A stretch of 40,119 nucleotides of DNA from Clostridia bacterium (GCA_017463765.1 JAFTON010000108.1:1-40119), one strand, 5' to 3'. Positions 24,242-33,392 are shown, counted from the first letter of the stretch. A program made the numbers and translations. The notes: a model not told the origin generated them from the sequence alone.

Positions 24242-25824
24242 TATTTTTTGTGTTTAATTATTATTGCCTCGGCAACAAGGAGACCGTCACGTGCAGATGA
24301 TATTATGCCACCTGCATACCCTGCCCCCTCGCCTGCAGGATACAGCCCCTTGATTCCCGATGCCTCATAATTCTCTCGCTTGATACGAATGGGTGAGGTT
24401 GTCCTCGTTTCCGGACCCGTCATAGCAGCGTCTGGATAATAAAAGCCGGGCATCCAGGCATCAAAATCAGATATTGCAGCTCTGAGTGAGTCGGTAACAT
24501 ATCCGGGAAGATAGCTCTCGGGAGAAAGTGGAAGGACACCGATAGGATATGAAGGCTTCACTGTCTCGGAAATTACGGCAGAGTCCTGATTAATAAAAGC
24601 TCCCATCGTGGTAGAGGGTGCCTTATAGCTCTCGCCTGCCACAGCAAACGCCCTATGCTCTATGCTGCGCTGCAGCTCGATGCCTGCCAGAGGATCGTCG
24701 GAAGCAAAATCCTCAGGCGTGACAGATACAAGAAAGGCTGCATTGGAGTTGTCGAGATTTCTCGAATACTCGCTCATACCGTTTGTGACTATGCCACCCT
24801 GTTCGCTTGCAGCAGCAACAACACTGCCACCCGGACACATACAGAAGCTGTAAACACTCCTGCCCCCCTGAAGATGCGTGACAAGATGATAGCTGGCAGC
24901 GCCTAAGCCGTCGGGAGGATTGCTGCCGTACATCAATCGGTCTATAAGCTCTCTCGGATGCTCTATACGCAAGCCTATGCCAAAGCCCTTTGGCTCTAAT
25001 ACTGCGCCTGAGCGACGCAGCAACTCAAAGGTATCTCGCGCACTGTGTCCCGTGGCAAGAACGACCGTATCGGTATCAATTTCAAGGGTCACACCGTCAC
25101 GAAGGCAAACTACGCCTTTTATCTGTCCGTCAATTATTCTAAACGAGGTAAGCTTGGTTGAAAACATAACCTCGCCACCAAGCGAAATTATTTTCTGCCG
25201 TACTTTTTGTACTATATTTTTAAGTTTATCTGTTCCAACGTGAGCGCCAACGGTATACAAAATATCCTCCGGAGCGCCTGCGTCGATAAGGTCGGAAAGA
25301 ATTTTGAACTTATATTTATCAAGCGCGCCAACCTTAAGCTTTCCGTCAGAGAAGGTGCCTGCGCCTCCCTCGCCGAACTGAATATTACACTCGGGGTCAA
25401 GGATAGCAAGGGTTGTAAAAATACTCACCTTTTTCTCACGCTCATCTACCGTCAGACCACGCTCGATCAATATGGGCTTTGCCCCTGCCTCAGCAAGAAG
25501 GAGAGCTGCAAAAAGTCCTGCAGGACCTGCGCCAACCACCACCGGTCGGGAAGAAAACTCGCAAATCGGAATATCGAAGGAAAAGCCGTCGTAGGACTTA
25601 ACCTTCTTTCGCATTTTCAAGAGACCTGATTCCCTCTCGGCAGAAAGGCTTACGGCAACTGTAGCATTATAGTGAATATTGCTTTTATCCGACAGGTTAA
25701 GGGTACGCCTGATTATCCTGACGTCCTTTATTTCACACCTCTCGATCGGAAGTCGCTCGGTAAGTGCCGAGTAAATATCATCGGTGGTGTAGTTTACAGA
25801 CAGTATTACGTCGGTTTTTATCAT
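24241..25824 (-). CDS. Uncharacterised FAD-dependent dehydrogenase (COG2509 type)
   Basis: This 527-residue protein has an N-terminal ~90-residue domain, then a Rossmann FAD motif VVVGAGPAGLFAALLLAEAG (GAGPAG at 98-103) and a glutamate at the end of the next strand (LIERG). CNIQFGEGGAGTFSDGKL, VVLATGHSARDTF and the C-terminal YPAGEGAGYAGGIISSA fit the COG2509 family of HI0933-like flavoproteins. No reaction is known for the family. A perfect TTGACA/TATAAT promoter precedes it, indicating strong constitutive expression. It is monocistronic. Confidence 0.88.
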   Translation of the reverse strand: MIKTDVILSVNYTTDDIYSALTERLPIERCEIKDVRIIRRTLNLSDKSNIHYNATVAVSLSAERESGLLKMRKKVKSYDGFSFDIPICEFSSRPVVVGAGPAGLFAALLLAEAGAKPILIERGLTVDEREKKVSIFTTLAILDPECNIQFGEGGAGTFSDGKLKVGALDKYKFKILSDLIDAGAPEDILYTVGAHVGTDKLKNIVQKVRQKIISLGGEVMFSTKLTSFRIIDGQIKGVVCLRDGVTLEIDTDTVVLATGHSARDTFELLRRSGAVLEPKGFGIGLRIEHPRELIDRLMYGSNPPDGLGAASYHLVTHLQGGRSVYSFCMCPGGSVVAAASEQGGIVTNGMSEYSRNLDNSNAAFLVSVTPEDFASDDPLAGIELQRSIEHRAFAVAGESYKAPSTTMGAFINQDSAVISETVKPSYPIGVLPLSPESYLPGYVTDSLRAAISDFDAWMPGFYYPDAAMTGPETRTTSPIRIKRENYEASGIKGLYPAGEGAGYAGGIISSARDGLLVAEAIIIKHKK

Positions 25825-25852
25825 TTCTCTACCCCCTTTAACAGTTTTGATT

Positions 25853-25881
25853 ATTATACATCAAAAAAGGAAATATGTCAA
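25853..25881 (-). promoter_or_regulatory. consensus promoter of the FAD dehydrogenase gene
   Basis: Minus strand TTGACA (25876-25881), 17-base spacer ending in TG-ATG, TATAAT (25853-25858). Both hexamers are perfect. Confidence 0.88.
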
Positions 25882-25919
25882 CAAGTCTAATTTATTTAAG
25901 GTGAATATTTAAGAAGCTA

Positions 25920-25948
25920 TTGACATATTTAAATCAAAGTGATATACT
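25920..25948 (+). promoter_or_regulatory. near-consensus promoter driving a short candidate RNA
   Basis: TTGACA (25920-25925), a 17-base spacer, TGA-TATACT (25943-25948). It is divergent from the dehydrogenase promoter and has no ORF with a ribosome binding site before the terminator at 26021. Confidence 0.8.
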
Positions 25949-25954
25949 GAAGCA

Positions 25955-26027
25955 AAAAGAGCTTTCGCTCCACAAAAACGCAGAAGCCTTGGGCGTGAGT
26001 CTTAGGGCATTTCTGCGTTTTTTATTT
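25955..26027 (+). ncRNA. candidate ~70-nt small RNA ending in an intrinsic terminator
   Basis: The predicted transcript starts near 25955. It has a small hairpin GAGC-TTTC-GCTC (25959-25970), then a long hairpin: AAAACGCAGAA (25975-25985) with TTCTGCGTTTT (26011-26021), continued by GCCTTGGG with CTTAGGGC through G-U pairs and an AU bulge, loop CGTGAGT. A T6 tract ends it. The G-U pairs fit only as plus-strand RNA. It could instead be a leader or attenuator for the lipoprotein gene 250 bases downstream. No Rfam family was recognised. Confidence 0.55.
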
Positions 26028-26268
26028 TGTATATCTAAAGGCGCGGTAATCCTGTTAAAAGCGAAATGTGTATATTATACAAATCAATACTCTAATTTTT
26101 GTGCAAAGTTCCGATTTTTTTAAAAAAGTTTTTCTTTTTTTCGAAAATGTTGAAGATTTTTTGAAAAATTGTGGGTTATATATTATGAAAACTTTTTTAA
26201 AAAGGATAACTACGCCAATGGGTAATTAAAGCATTAAAATATTAAAAATATACTACGGAGAAAACATT
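26028..26268 (+). other. AT-rich stretch before the lipoprotein gene
   Basis: This stretch is very AT-rich with many A and T runs. A possible -35 (TTGAAA, 26161) and TATTAT (26181-26186) are spaced only 14 bases, so no convincing promoter is seen. A 14-codon frame (26185-26229, MKTFLKRITTPMGN) has no good ribosome binding site and is not called as a gene. Together with the promoter and RNA above it forms the 444-base gene-free gap 25825-26268. Confidence 0.5.
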
Positions 26269-27237
26269 ATGAAAAAAACAAGTAAGCTTTATTAAACTAT
26301 TTCTGTTATTACACTTTGTTTTTTGATGCTCAGTTTCCTTTTTGGATGCTCAATGCTAAACGTTGACATGGATAATCTGAATTTTGAAAATCAAGATGCA
26401 GAAACTGATGAAAAAAACAGCTCTATTGAGAATAAGGATGACGTAAATAACGATCAAAACGTGAAAGATGACGATAATAATACGGAAGAAAAAAACGATG
26501 AATCGTTACACGTTCACGAATTCAAGTTGGAATTTGATGAAACCGGTCATTTCAGCAAATGCGAATGCGGTGAAATTACAGACCTCGTAAGCCATACGCT
26601 TGATTGGGTGATAGACCAAGAGCCCACATATACCGCCCCCGGATATAAACATCAGGAGTGCAGTGCCTGTGGATATAAAACAGCGGAGAATACCGTTATA
26701 AATATTGTTTTAGACGTGCCGGGTATTGATCCGACTCCAATAACGGCAAAAGAATTTGTAAGCTTTGAGGATTTGACATTCTTTTGCGAAGAAAACAAAG
26801 AAAAAATCGGCAAAAGCTTTCTCTGCTTAAAAGCAGTTTCAAATTCAGAGGATGGAATTTATGTTGTAAACGAGTGGATGGAATTAACAAAATATTATTT
26901 TATATATGATGATGAAAACGAAGAATCTTTTGTTAATCCATACATTAGAGCTGATTTTCAAATTTATAGTTCCGAGTTGGGAACAGATACCGATATAGCC
27001 ATGGATGTACCGTTGCATTCTTTTGCAATAGAATTTATTTCGAATGGATGCAACAGCTATTCTAATGATCTTAGATTTGAATTTATGGATTGCTCGGAAT
27101 CGGATTCGACTTGGGAGCGTATAGTATATATTTACGATGAAAACGAATTGGCCGGTGAAGCTTATTTAAGTTTCAGCTTGGATATCAGCAATGACTGGTT
27201 AATTGATTATCTAAAGGATTATCTGTTTGTTCTATAG
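26269..27237 (+). pseudogene. Lipoprotein with Cys/His repeat module, in-frame TAA at codon 9
   Basis: ATG 26269 has CGGAG 8 bases upstream and begins MKKTSKLY, then TAA (26293-26295). Ignoring that stop, the frame continues as TISVITLCFLMLSFLFGC, a lipoprotein signal with lipobox L-F-G-C (Cys27), and stays open for 295 more codons. An Asp/Asn/Glu-rich linker follows. A module with HVHEF, GHFSKCECGE, SHTL and KHQECSACGYK comes next, and a ~170-residue C-terminal domain I do not recognise. The same module type recurs in the next gene. Either the gene is freshly inactivated, is read through, or restarts at TTG 26323 or ATG 26326, which would lose part of the signal. Base composition is clearly more AT-rich than the flanking housekeeping genes. 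Confidence 0.65.
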
Positions 27238-27257
27238 TTGTTTCGGGAGGTATAACA

Positions 27258-28754
27258 ATGAAAAAAACATCTATTTTATGAGTTATCTGTTTATTATTTA
27301 CAAGCATAAATTTTACCGTTTTTAGTGTCTTATCAAATGCTGAGTCTGAAATTGTGTTAGACGTTTTAAACGTAGAAGATCATGATACGTATTTAGAAGA
27401 AGCATTATCGGAGTCTACAAGCTATTCATCTGGTGCTGTTACATACGATGATTTTATGACGGCATATTTTGATAATTTAACTTATAATATTGGAGTAAAT
27501 TACAAAGGCTCTTGTGGTTATGTTGCTATGGCCATGCTTTTGTCATATTATGATACATATTTAAACGACAATATTATTCCGGAGCAATACGATATTGTTT
27601 CGAATGGAAATGACTCCGATATAATTTCTCATAGAAACTCGCCTGGTGTATTAAGAGATATTGTTGTAAATATTGATGATACAACTGACAACACATTGAG
27701 GAAAATGTCGGCAACTGATTATTATTCACATATAGATGGACTTTCAAATGCTTCTTTGCACGCTAAGTTAATTACAATAGGGGCTTCACACGGTTATTAC
27801 AATTTCTCAGCATCCAGTGCTCAGTATTCTGCGGGGACTTATTTTAGTTCAAGATACGTGGTTTTGAACGATTATTTGTTGAATGTGGCACAAATGAACT
27901 CAACGGATTATGAATTGTCTTATTTAAATTACGAATCGGATTCATCTAAAAGTGATTCTGTAAAGCAATTTGCCCTTCAAAGAATTATGGAGGGAAAACC
28001 AGTTTTGCTTTCTATATACGGAGCAAAAGGAGGCCATGTGGTTGTGGCTTATGATTATGAATACGACGAGGATACGTCAAGTTATTCTATATATTGTCAT
28101 ATGGGCTGGGGCGCAAATAAAACTCATGTTACTCCGGAAAGCGAAGGGTTCACTGTTTATAGAACCGCTTTAACCTTGGATTTAGACACAGAACATTCTC
28201 ACTCCAATAATTATGGAATAACAACTATTATAAACAATGTACCAAATACTGAATACTATTGTTATGATAATTGTAATATTATAACATATATTAACAAAAG
28301 AGGCGAACATAACTATACGAACAGTTACGACCCCTACTCAACCACCCAGCACAAGGCGTACTGTGAATGCGGAGAATATATTCTTGAAGAACATAGTAGT
28401 AGCATAGACGCTTGCACGTTGTGCGGCGAGCCACATACGCATGATTACTCAGACCACTATTCACGCGTGTCAGGCAGTCAGCACAGAAGCTATTGTGCCT
28501 GCGGAGCATCAAAACTATCGGCACACGTAACTTCGAGCGGATCAGGAGTATTAAATAACAGGGTTTGTATATTCTGCCTTGCAACAGTAGAAGAGGGATT
28601 TTCTATTATTCTGTCTACCTCGCAGCTACCTCATACCGAGAACGGCAGTTATATTTTGCCGAGTGGAATTATAGTTCTTATGGACGAGGATATTGAGGCG
28701 TATATGAACGGAACGCTGGAGTTCATTTATCCGAATGAGGATGAGGTCGCATAA
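27258..28754 (+). pseudogene. Secreted C10-like cysteine protease with Cys/His repeats, in-frame TGA at codon 8
   Basis: ATG 27258 has a strong GGGAGG site and reads MKKTSIL, then TGA (27279-27281). Beyond the stop, VICLLFTSINFTVFSVLSNA completes a signal peptide with an A-type cleavage site, and the frame is open to 28754 (499 codons in all). The catalytic domain shows YKGSCGYVAMAMLLSYYD (Cys86), GGHVVVAYDY (His260) and YCHMGWG, matching the papain-like C10/C39-type layout. The C-terminal part has two H-Y...QH..YC.CG...H units and CTLCGE / CIFCLA, probable metal-binding repeats. Without readthrough the first usable start would be GTG 27354, leaving no signal. Its 20-base distance from the previous gene implies one transcript. 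Confidence 0.68.
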
Positions 28755-28775
28755 ATTTCTTACTTTTTCTCTTTT

Positions 28776-28806
28776 GCCGATGCGTATAAAAGCGCATCGG
28801 CTTTTT
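28776..28806 (+). terminator. terminator after the protease gene
   Basis: GCCGATGCG (28776-28784), 8-base loop, CGCATCGGC (28793-28801), then TTTTTG: a perfect 9-bp stem. Confidence 0.9.
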
Positions 28807-28924
28807 GTATACCAAAAGCTGCGCGAGTGGTTCGATAAAGGCTTAAAATACGGTTTATAGGAATTTAAGTAGTTAATTACACAGGTTAGAGCGATTTATT
28901 AGAAGAGTTTATTGAAATTTTTCC

Positions 28925-28954
28925 TTGACAAGTATATGCTTTTAGTATTATAAT
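28925..28954 (+). promoter_or_regulatory. promoter of the aromatic amino acid operon
   Basis: TTGACA (28925-28930), an 18-base spacer and TATAAT (28949-28954), both perfect hexamers. The leader is only about 27 bases, too short for a T-box or peptide attenuator, so regulation is more likely by enzyme feedback than attenuation. Confidence 0.88.
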
Positions 28955-28987
28955 AAAAAATATTAAATATTTTAAGGGGCAAAAATT

Positions 28988-30175
28988 ATGATAAATCAGA
29001 AGATGAGAAAGCTTGGAGCAAAGAGATCTGTAATCCGAGAGCTGTTTGAATACGGAAAAAAGCGAAAGAGTGAGATCGGCGAGGAAAATGTATATGATTT
29101 TTCTCTGGGTAATCCCAGCGTTCCGTCGCCTGAGGAGGTGAACTCCCAGCTTGTCAGACTCATTTCCGAAGAGGATCCGGTAAGGCTTCACGGCTATACC
29201 TCGGCTCAGGGTGATGCGTCTGTCAGGGCTGCTATCGCCGATTATATCAACAAAACCTACGATGAGAGCGTTACTGCAGACTGTCTTTATATGAGCGTTG
29301 GTGCAGCTGCTGCCCTTACCTCATCGCTTACTGCCCTTGTCTCGCCCGGCGAGGAGGTTATCGTTCCCTCCCCCTACTTCCCCGAATACAAGGTATTTAT
29401 CGAAAGATGCGGTGGAGTAATAAGAGAGGTGAGCTGCAATGCAAGACTCCAGCTTGATACCAAAGCTATTGAGGAAGCGATAAACGAGAAAACTGCGGCA
29501 ATAATTATTAATTCACCCAATAATCCTACGGGTGCAGTATACAACGAGGAGAATATAAAGGCTCTTGCAGATGTGCTAAGAAGATGTGAAGAAAAGTATT
29601 CACATCCCATATATCTTATTTCGGACGAGCCCTACAGAGAGCTGGTTTACGACGGTCTTACCGTTCCGTATCTTACAAAATATTACGATGATACCATCGT
29701 TTGCTACTCCTTCAGTAAATCGCTGTCTATCCCCGGTGAGAGAATAGGATATATTCTCGTCTGCCCCAGATGCCGTGACTTTACTTCGGTTTATCAGGCA
29801 GTATGTGGTGCAGGACGTGCGCTGGGCTTTGTCTGTGCTCCCAGCTTGCTTCAGAAGCTGCTGCCGGGTTGCCTGGGAAAAACCTCGGATATATCGGTTT
29901 ATGACAGAAACAGAAGGCTCTTACTCGAAAGGCTTTCGGAATTCGGCTTTGAAATGATAAGACCCGAGGGTGCATTCTATCTCTTTATCAAGTCACCAAG
30001 CGGTGATGCAAACGAGTTCTGCGAGAGAGCAAAAAAATACGAAATACTGATTGTACCAAGCGACGATTTCGGATGTCCCGGCTACGCAAGGCTTGCATAC
30101 TGCGTAACCACCGAGCAAATCGAAAGGGCTATGCCTGCATTCGAAAGACTTGCAAATTCATATAAGGAAAACTAA
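28988..30175 (+). CDS. Class I/II PLP aminotransferase, probably aromatic
   Basis: This 395-residue fold-type I aminotransferase has the PLP-binding lysine Lys244 in CYSFSKSLSIPGERIGY. NPSVPSP, NSPNNPTGAVY and the substrate-binding SDEPYRELVYDG are also typical. It heads the aromatic operon, so the likely role is the last step, converting phenylpyruvate and 4-hydroxyphenylpyruvate to phenylalanine and tyrosine. Aspartate aminotransferase activity is an alternative. AAGGGG precedes the ATG. The stop is one base before the pheA ATG. Confidence 0.9.
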   Translation: MINQKMRKLGAKRSVIRELFEYGKKRKSEIGEENVYDFSLGNPSVPSPEEVNSQLVRLISEEDPVRLHGYTSAQGDASVRAAIADYINKTYDESVTADCLYMSVGAAAALTSSLTALVSPGEEVIVPSPYFPEYKVFIERCGGVIREVSCNARLQLDTKAIEEAINEKTAAIIINSPNNPTGAVYNEENIKALADVLRRCEEKYSHPIYLISDEPYRELVYDGLTVPYLTKYYDDTIVCYSFSKSLSIPGERIGYILVCPRCRDFTSVYQAVCGAGRALGFVCAPSLLQKLLPGCLGKTSDISVYDRNRRLLLERLSEFGFEMIRPEGAFYLFIKSPSGDANEFCERAKKYEILIVPSDDFGCPGYARLAYCVTTEQIERAMPAFERLANSYKEN

Positions 30176-30176
30176 G

Positions 30177-31268
30177 ATGGCTAACGATTCACTTGACAGG
30201 GCAAGAAAAGAAATAAACGAAATAGATAAGGAAATGGCAGCTCTTTTTGTCCGTAGGATGAAGGCTGCCGAGGCTGTTGCCGAATATAAAAAGCAGCGTG
30301 GTCTGGCTATCCTTGACGAAGCAAGAGAAAATGAGGTTATACAGCGAAACTCTGCGTTTGTTGAGGAGGATGTGATACGGGAATATTACGTTAACTTCCT
30401 TCGCGATACTATGGCTGTATCAAGAGCATACCAGAGCAGGCTTATGGAGGGAATGAAGGTTGCCTTCTCGGGAACCGAGGGTGCTTTTGCTCATATTGCT
30501 GCCTGCAAGCTGTATCCCACAGCAAAAAAGGTTGCATTCGGTGATTTTTCCGAAGCATACAGGGCTGTTGAACGTGGGGAATGCGACGTGGCAGTGCTAC
30601 CCGTGGAGAACAGCTACAACGGTGAGGTAGGTCAGGTGACCGATCTGATGTTCTCGGGCTCGCTGTACGTAAACGGAATGTTCGATCTGCCGATCACCCA
30701 GGACCTGCTTGCAAAGGAAGGCGTAGGTATAGATGAGATACGAGAGGTTGTGAGCCATCCCCAAGCGTTCGGACAATGCCGAAGCTATATTGAGAGACAC
30801 GGTTTTACAAGGCATGAGTTCGCAAACACTGCCCTGGCTGCAAGATGGGTGGCAGAGAATCCCGACAGAACCGTTGCTGCAATCGGCAGCCGTGAGGCAG
30901 CAGATATTTTCGGACTTAAGGTTATAGACCACGATATAAACGAAAGCAGAAGCAATTCTACAAGATTTGCGATATTCTCAAGAACTGCCAACAAGCGAAT
31001 TGAAAAGGATGGCGGAGTTCACTCCATACTGCTGTTTACCGTACGAAACGAGGCCGGCGCTTTGGCACAGGCAGTTGACGTAATCGGTAAATACGGCTTC
31101 AATATGAGAACCCTCAGATCCAGACCCATGAAGGAATTGCTGTGGGAATATTACTTCTACGTTGAGGTGGAAGGAAACGTGCAGAGCGAGACAGGTGCTT
31201 CACTGCTCGAAAGTCTCGGTGAATTCTGCGACAGACTTAAATTTGCAGGAACCTATATCAAGCTTTAA
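30177..31268 (+). CDS. pheA: Bifunctional chorismate mutase / prephenate dehydratase (P-protein)
   Basis: ATG 30177 gives 363 residues; an in-frame upstream ATG at 30150 lies inside the aminotransferase gene and is rejected. The chorismate mutase domain (about 1-85) has the AroQ helix pattern with RKEINEIDKEMAALFVRRM. The dehydratase (about 95-275) starts at VAFSGTEGAFAHIA and ends with NSTRFAIFS, holding the conserved Thr-Arg-Phe. The ACT domain (about 285-363) includes GALAQAVDVIGKYGFNM and RSRPMKE, the phenylalanine-binding region, so feedback inhibition is expected. aroB starts 11 bases downstream. Confidence 0.96.
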   Translation: MANDSLDRARKEINEIDKEMAALFVRRMKAAEAVAEYKKQRGLAILDEARENEVIQRNSAFVEEDVIREYYVNFLRDTMAVSRAYQSRLMEGMKVAFSGTEGAFAHIAACKLYPTAKKVAFGDFSEAYRAVERGECDVAVLPVENSYNGEVGQVTDLMFSGSLYVNGMFDLPITQDLLAKEGVGIDEIREVVSHPQAFGQCRSYIERHGFTRHEFANTALAARWVAENPDRTVAAIGSREAADIFGLKVIDHDINESRSNSTRFAIFSRTANKRIEKDGGVHSILLFTVRNEAGALAQAVDVIGKYGFNMRTLRSRPMKELLWEYYFYVEVEGNVQSETGASLLESLGEFCDRLKFAGTYIKL

Positions 31269-31279
31269 AGGAGCTTTTT

Positions 31280-32296
31280 ATGACTAAAATATATGTTGAT
31301 CTCGGTGATCGAGGCTACGATATAAACGTTGGTGAGGGACTTATCAACTACGCAGGCGAGCTTTTTAATCTTAACCGAAGGGTGCTTATAGTTACCGACT
31401 CGGGTGTACCGAAGGAGTATGCCGAGACAGTAAAAAAAGCATGCAAGGATGCAGAGATCGTAACCGTTAATCAAGGCGAAGGCTCGAAGAGTCCCGAATG
31501 CTTTACCGTACTGTTAGAAAAAATGGTAAAGATGGATATGACAAGAAGCGACTGCGTTGTTGCAGTTGGTGGCGGTGTGGTTGGCGATCTTAGTGGCTTC
31601 GTAGCAGCGTCATATATGAGGGGAATAGATTTCTATAATATTCCTACCACCCTGCTCTCTCAGGTTGATTCCTCCATCGGTGGAAAAACTGCCATAAACC
31701 TGGGTGGCGTAAAGAATATTGTAGGCGCATTTTATCAGCCAAAGGGAGTAATTATCGATCCCCATCTCCTGAAAACCCTGCCGAAAAGGCAGCTGATCAG
31801 TGGACTTGCCGAAGCTATCAAAATGTCGCTAACCTCCGATAAAGAGCTGTTCAGGCTGATCGAGAGTGGTGAAATAGAAGAAAATATTGAAGAGATCATT
31901 ATAAGATCGCTTATGATAAAGAAATCGATTGTGGAGGCTGATGAACGCGAGGGAGGACTGAGGAGGATACTTAACTTCGGTCATACCTTCGGTCACGCTA
32001 TTGAGGCACAGGAGGAGCTGTCGGGACTGTATCACGGAGAATGTGTGGCTATCGGCATGACGGTATGCATTTCCGACGCGATAAAAGCGAGGCTTGTTTC
32101 TCTGCTGAAAAAGGTTGGACTTCCCTATCGCTATGACGGAGACGTGGAATCGGCACTAAGGTTTATTTCTCACGACAAAAAATGCGTGGAAAAACAGGTT
32201 TCGGTCATTTTCGTTGACGAAATAGGAAGCTATAGAATTGAAAAAATGGACGTTGATGCATTTTGTAATCACGTCCGAGAGGAAATAAAAAAATGA
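31280..32296 (+). CDS. aroB: 3-Dehydroquinate synthase
   Basis: The 338-residue NAD- and metal-dependent enzyme closes DAHP to 3-dehydroquinate, the second shikimate step. VAVGGGVVGDLSGFVAASY binds NAD. Metal ligands are seen in EADEREGGLRRILNFGHTFGHAIE and YHGECVAIGM. The start has AAGGAG at good spacing. The stop overlaps the aroC start in an ATGA, implying translational coupling. Confidence 0.97.
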   Translation: MTKIYVDLGDRGYDINVGEGLINYAGELFNLNRRVLIVTDSGVPKEYAETVKKACKDAEIVTVNQGEGSKSPECFTVLLEKMVKMDMTRSDCVVAVGGGVVGDLSGFVAASYMRGIDFYNIPTTLLSQVDSSIGGKTAINLGGVKNIVGAFYQPKGVIIDPHLLKTLPKRQLISGLAEAIKMSLTSDKELFRLIESGEIEENIEEIIIRSLMIKKSIVEADEREGGLRRILNFGHTFGHAIEAQEELSGLYHGECVAIGMTVCISDAIKARLVSLLKKVGLPYRYDGDVESALRFISHDKKCVEKQVSVIFVDEIGSYRIEKMDVDAFCNHVREEIKK

Positions 32297-33390
32297 AAAA
32301 CAGCTTTGGAAGCAGTATAATAATAACGCTATTTGGCGAGAGTCACGGAGACTGTATCGGTGCAGTGCTTGACGGTCTTGCGCCGGGAATAAAGATTAAT
32401 CACGAGTATATAAGCGAGAAGCTGTCTCTTCGCCGTCCTGCAGGCAGAATTTCCACTGCAAGAGTTGAGGCTGACGAATATGAGATAGTAAGTGGCAGCT
32501 TTAACGGCTATACCACCGGAACACCACTTTGTATTCTTATCAAAAATACGAATAAGAGAAGCTCGGATTACGGCGAGAGACTTGATGTTCCAAGACCCTC
32601 TCATGCTGATTACACTGCAAGAATGAAGTATCACGGCTTTGAGGATCACAGAGGAGGCGGTCACTTCTCGGGCAGGATAACTGCCGCGCTTGTTGCTGCC
32701 GGAGCGATTCTCGCTTCTGCGCTTGAAAATAAAGGTATATATATCGGCTCGCATATAACTGAGCTGCACGGAGCATTCGACCGTCCCTTTGAAAATATAA
32801 AGTCGGATATTCAGCTTGTAAATAAGAAGCAGTTCCCCACCCTTACCGAAAATGCCGAGATAAGCATGAAAAAGGAGATTGAGAAGGCTGCTGCAACCGG
32901 TGACAGCGTTGGTGGAATTCTGGAAAGTGGAATTGTCGGTCTGCCTGCAGGAGTAGGCGAGCCTTGGTTTGACAGTATGGAAAGTGTGCTATCTCACGGG
33001 CTGTTCTCCATCCCTGCAGTAAAGGGTGTGGAGTTCGGTTTAGGCTTCGCATTCGCTGACGTTTACGGCAGTGAGGGCAACGATGCTTTCTATATAAACG
33101 ACGGAAGAATTGCTACAAAAAGCAACAACAACGGTGGAATTAACGGTGGAATTACAAACGGTATGCCTGTAATCTTCCGTACGGTTATCAAGCCAACACC
33201 TTCTATTCTTAAAGAGCAGGACAGCGTCTCTCTGTCCATGATGGAGGATGCAACGCTTAAGACGGTAGGCAGGCATGATCCTGCGATAATTCACCGTGCA
33301 AGAGCAGTTGTGGATGCTATGACTGCCATTGTAGTTGCAGATATGCTTACGTTAAGATTCGGTACAGATTACCTGTCGGAAAAAATATAA
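32293..33390 (+). CDS. aroC: Chorismate synthase
   Basis: This 365-residue FMN-dependent lyase removes phosphate from EPSP to form chorismate, the last common step. SLRRPAGRISTARVEADEYEI, RPSHADYTARMKYHGFEDHRGGG and the conserved GRHDPAIIHRARAV C-terminal motif are present. The second histidine-rich motif is intact. The gene overlaps aroB by four bases; two bases separate it from the aroE-aroK fusion. Confidence 0.97.
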   Translation: MKNSFGSSIIITLFGESHGDCIGAVLDGLAPGIKINHEYISEKLSLRRPAGRISTARVEADEYEIVSGSFNGYTTGTPLCILIKNTNKRSSDYGERLDVPRPSHADYTARMKYHGFEDHRGGGHFSGRITAALVAAGAILASALENKGIYIGSHITELHGAFDRPFENIKSDIQLVNKKQFPTLTENAEISMKKEIEKAAATGDSVGGILESGIVGLPAGVGEPWFDSMESVLSHGLFSIPAVKGVEFGLGFAFADVYGSEGNDAFYINDGRIATKSNNNGGINGGITNGMPVIFRTVIKPTPSILKEQDSVSLSMMEDATLKTVGRHDPAIIHRARAVVDAMTAIVVADMLTLRFGTDYLSEKI

Positions 33391-33392
33391 AT

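Noticed and set aside
25920..26123. 67-codon frame over the orphan promoter and hairpin
   Set aside because: It starts inside the -35 hexamer, runs through a terminator, and has no ribosome binding site.
26185..26229. Small 14-residue ORF upstream of the lipoprotein gene
   Set aside because: No good ribosome binding site and no conservation evidence; short enough to occur by chance in AT-rich DNA.
26269..27281. Reassigned stop codon (TGA as Trp or Gly) in this organism
   Set aside because: TGA ends cysE, plsY, tsaE and rpiB, TAA ends secA and others, and one of the two interrupted genes uses TAA. No single reassignment explains both.
27279..27281. Selenocysteine at the TGA of the protease gene
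   Set aside because: The site is inside a signal peptide, no stem-loop of SECIS type follows, and the neighbour gene has TAA at the equivalent position.
28955..28987. T-box or leader-peptide attenuator before the aro operon
   Set aside because: The distance from the promoter to the first ATG is about 30 bases, too short for either.
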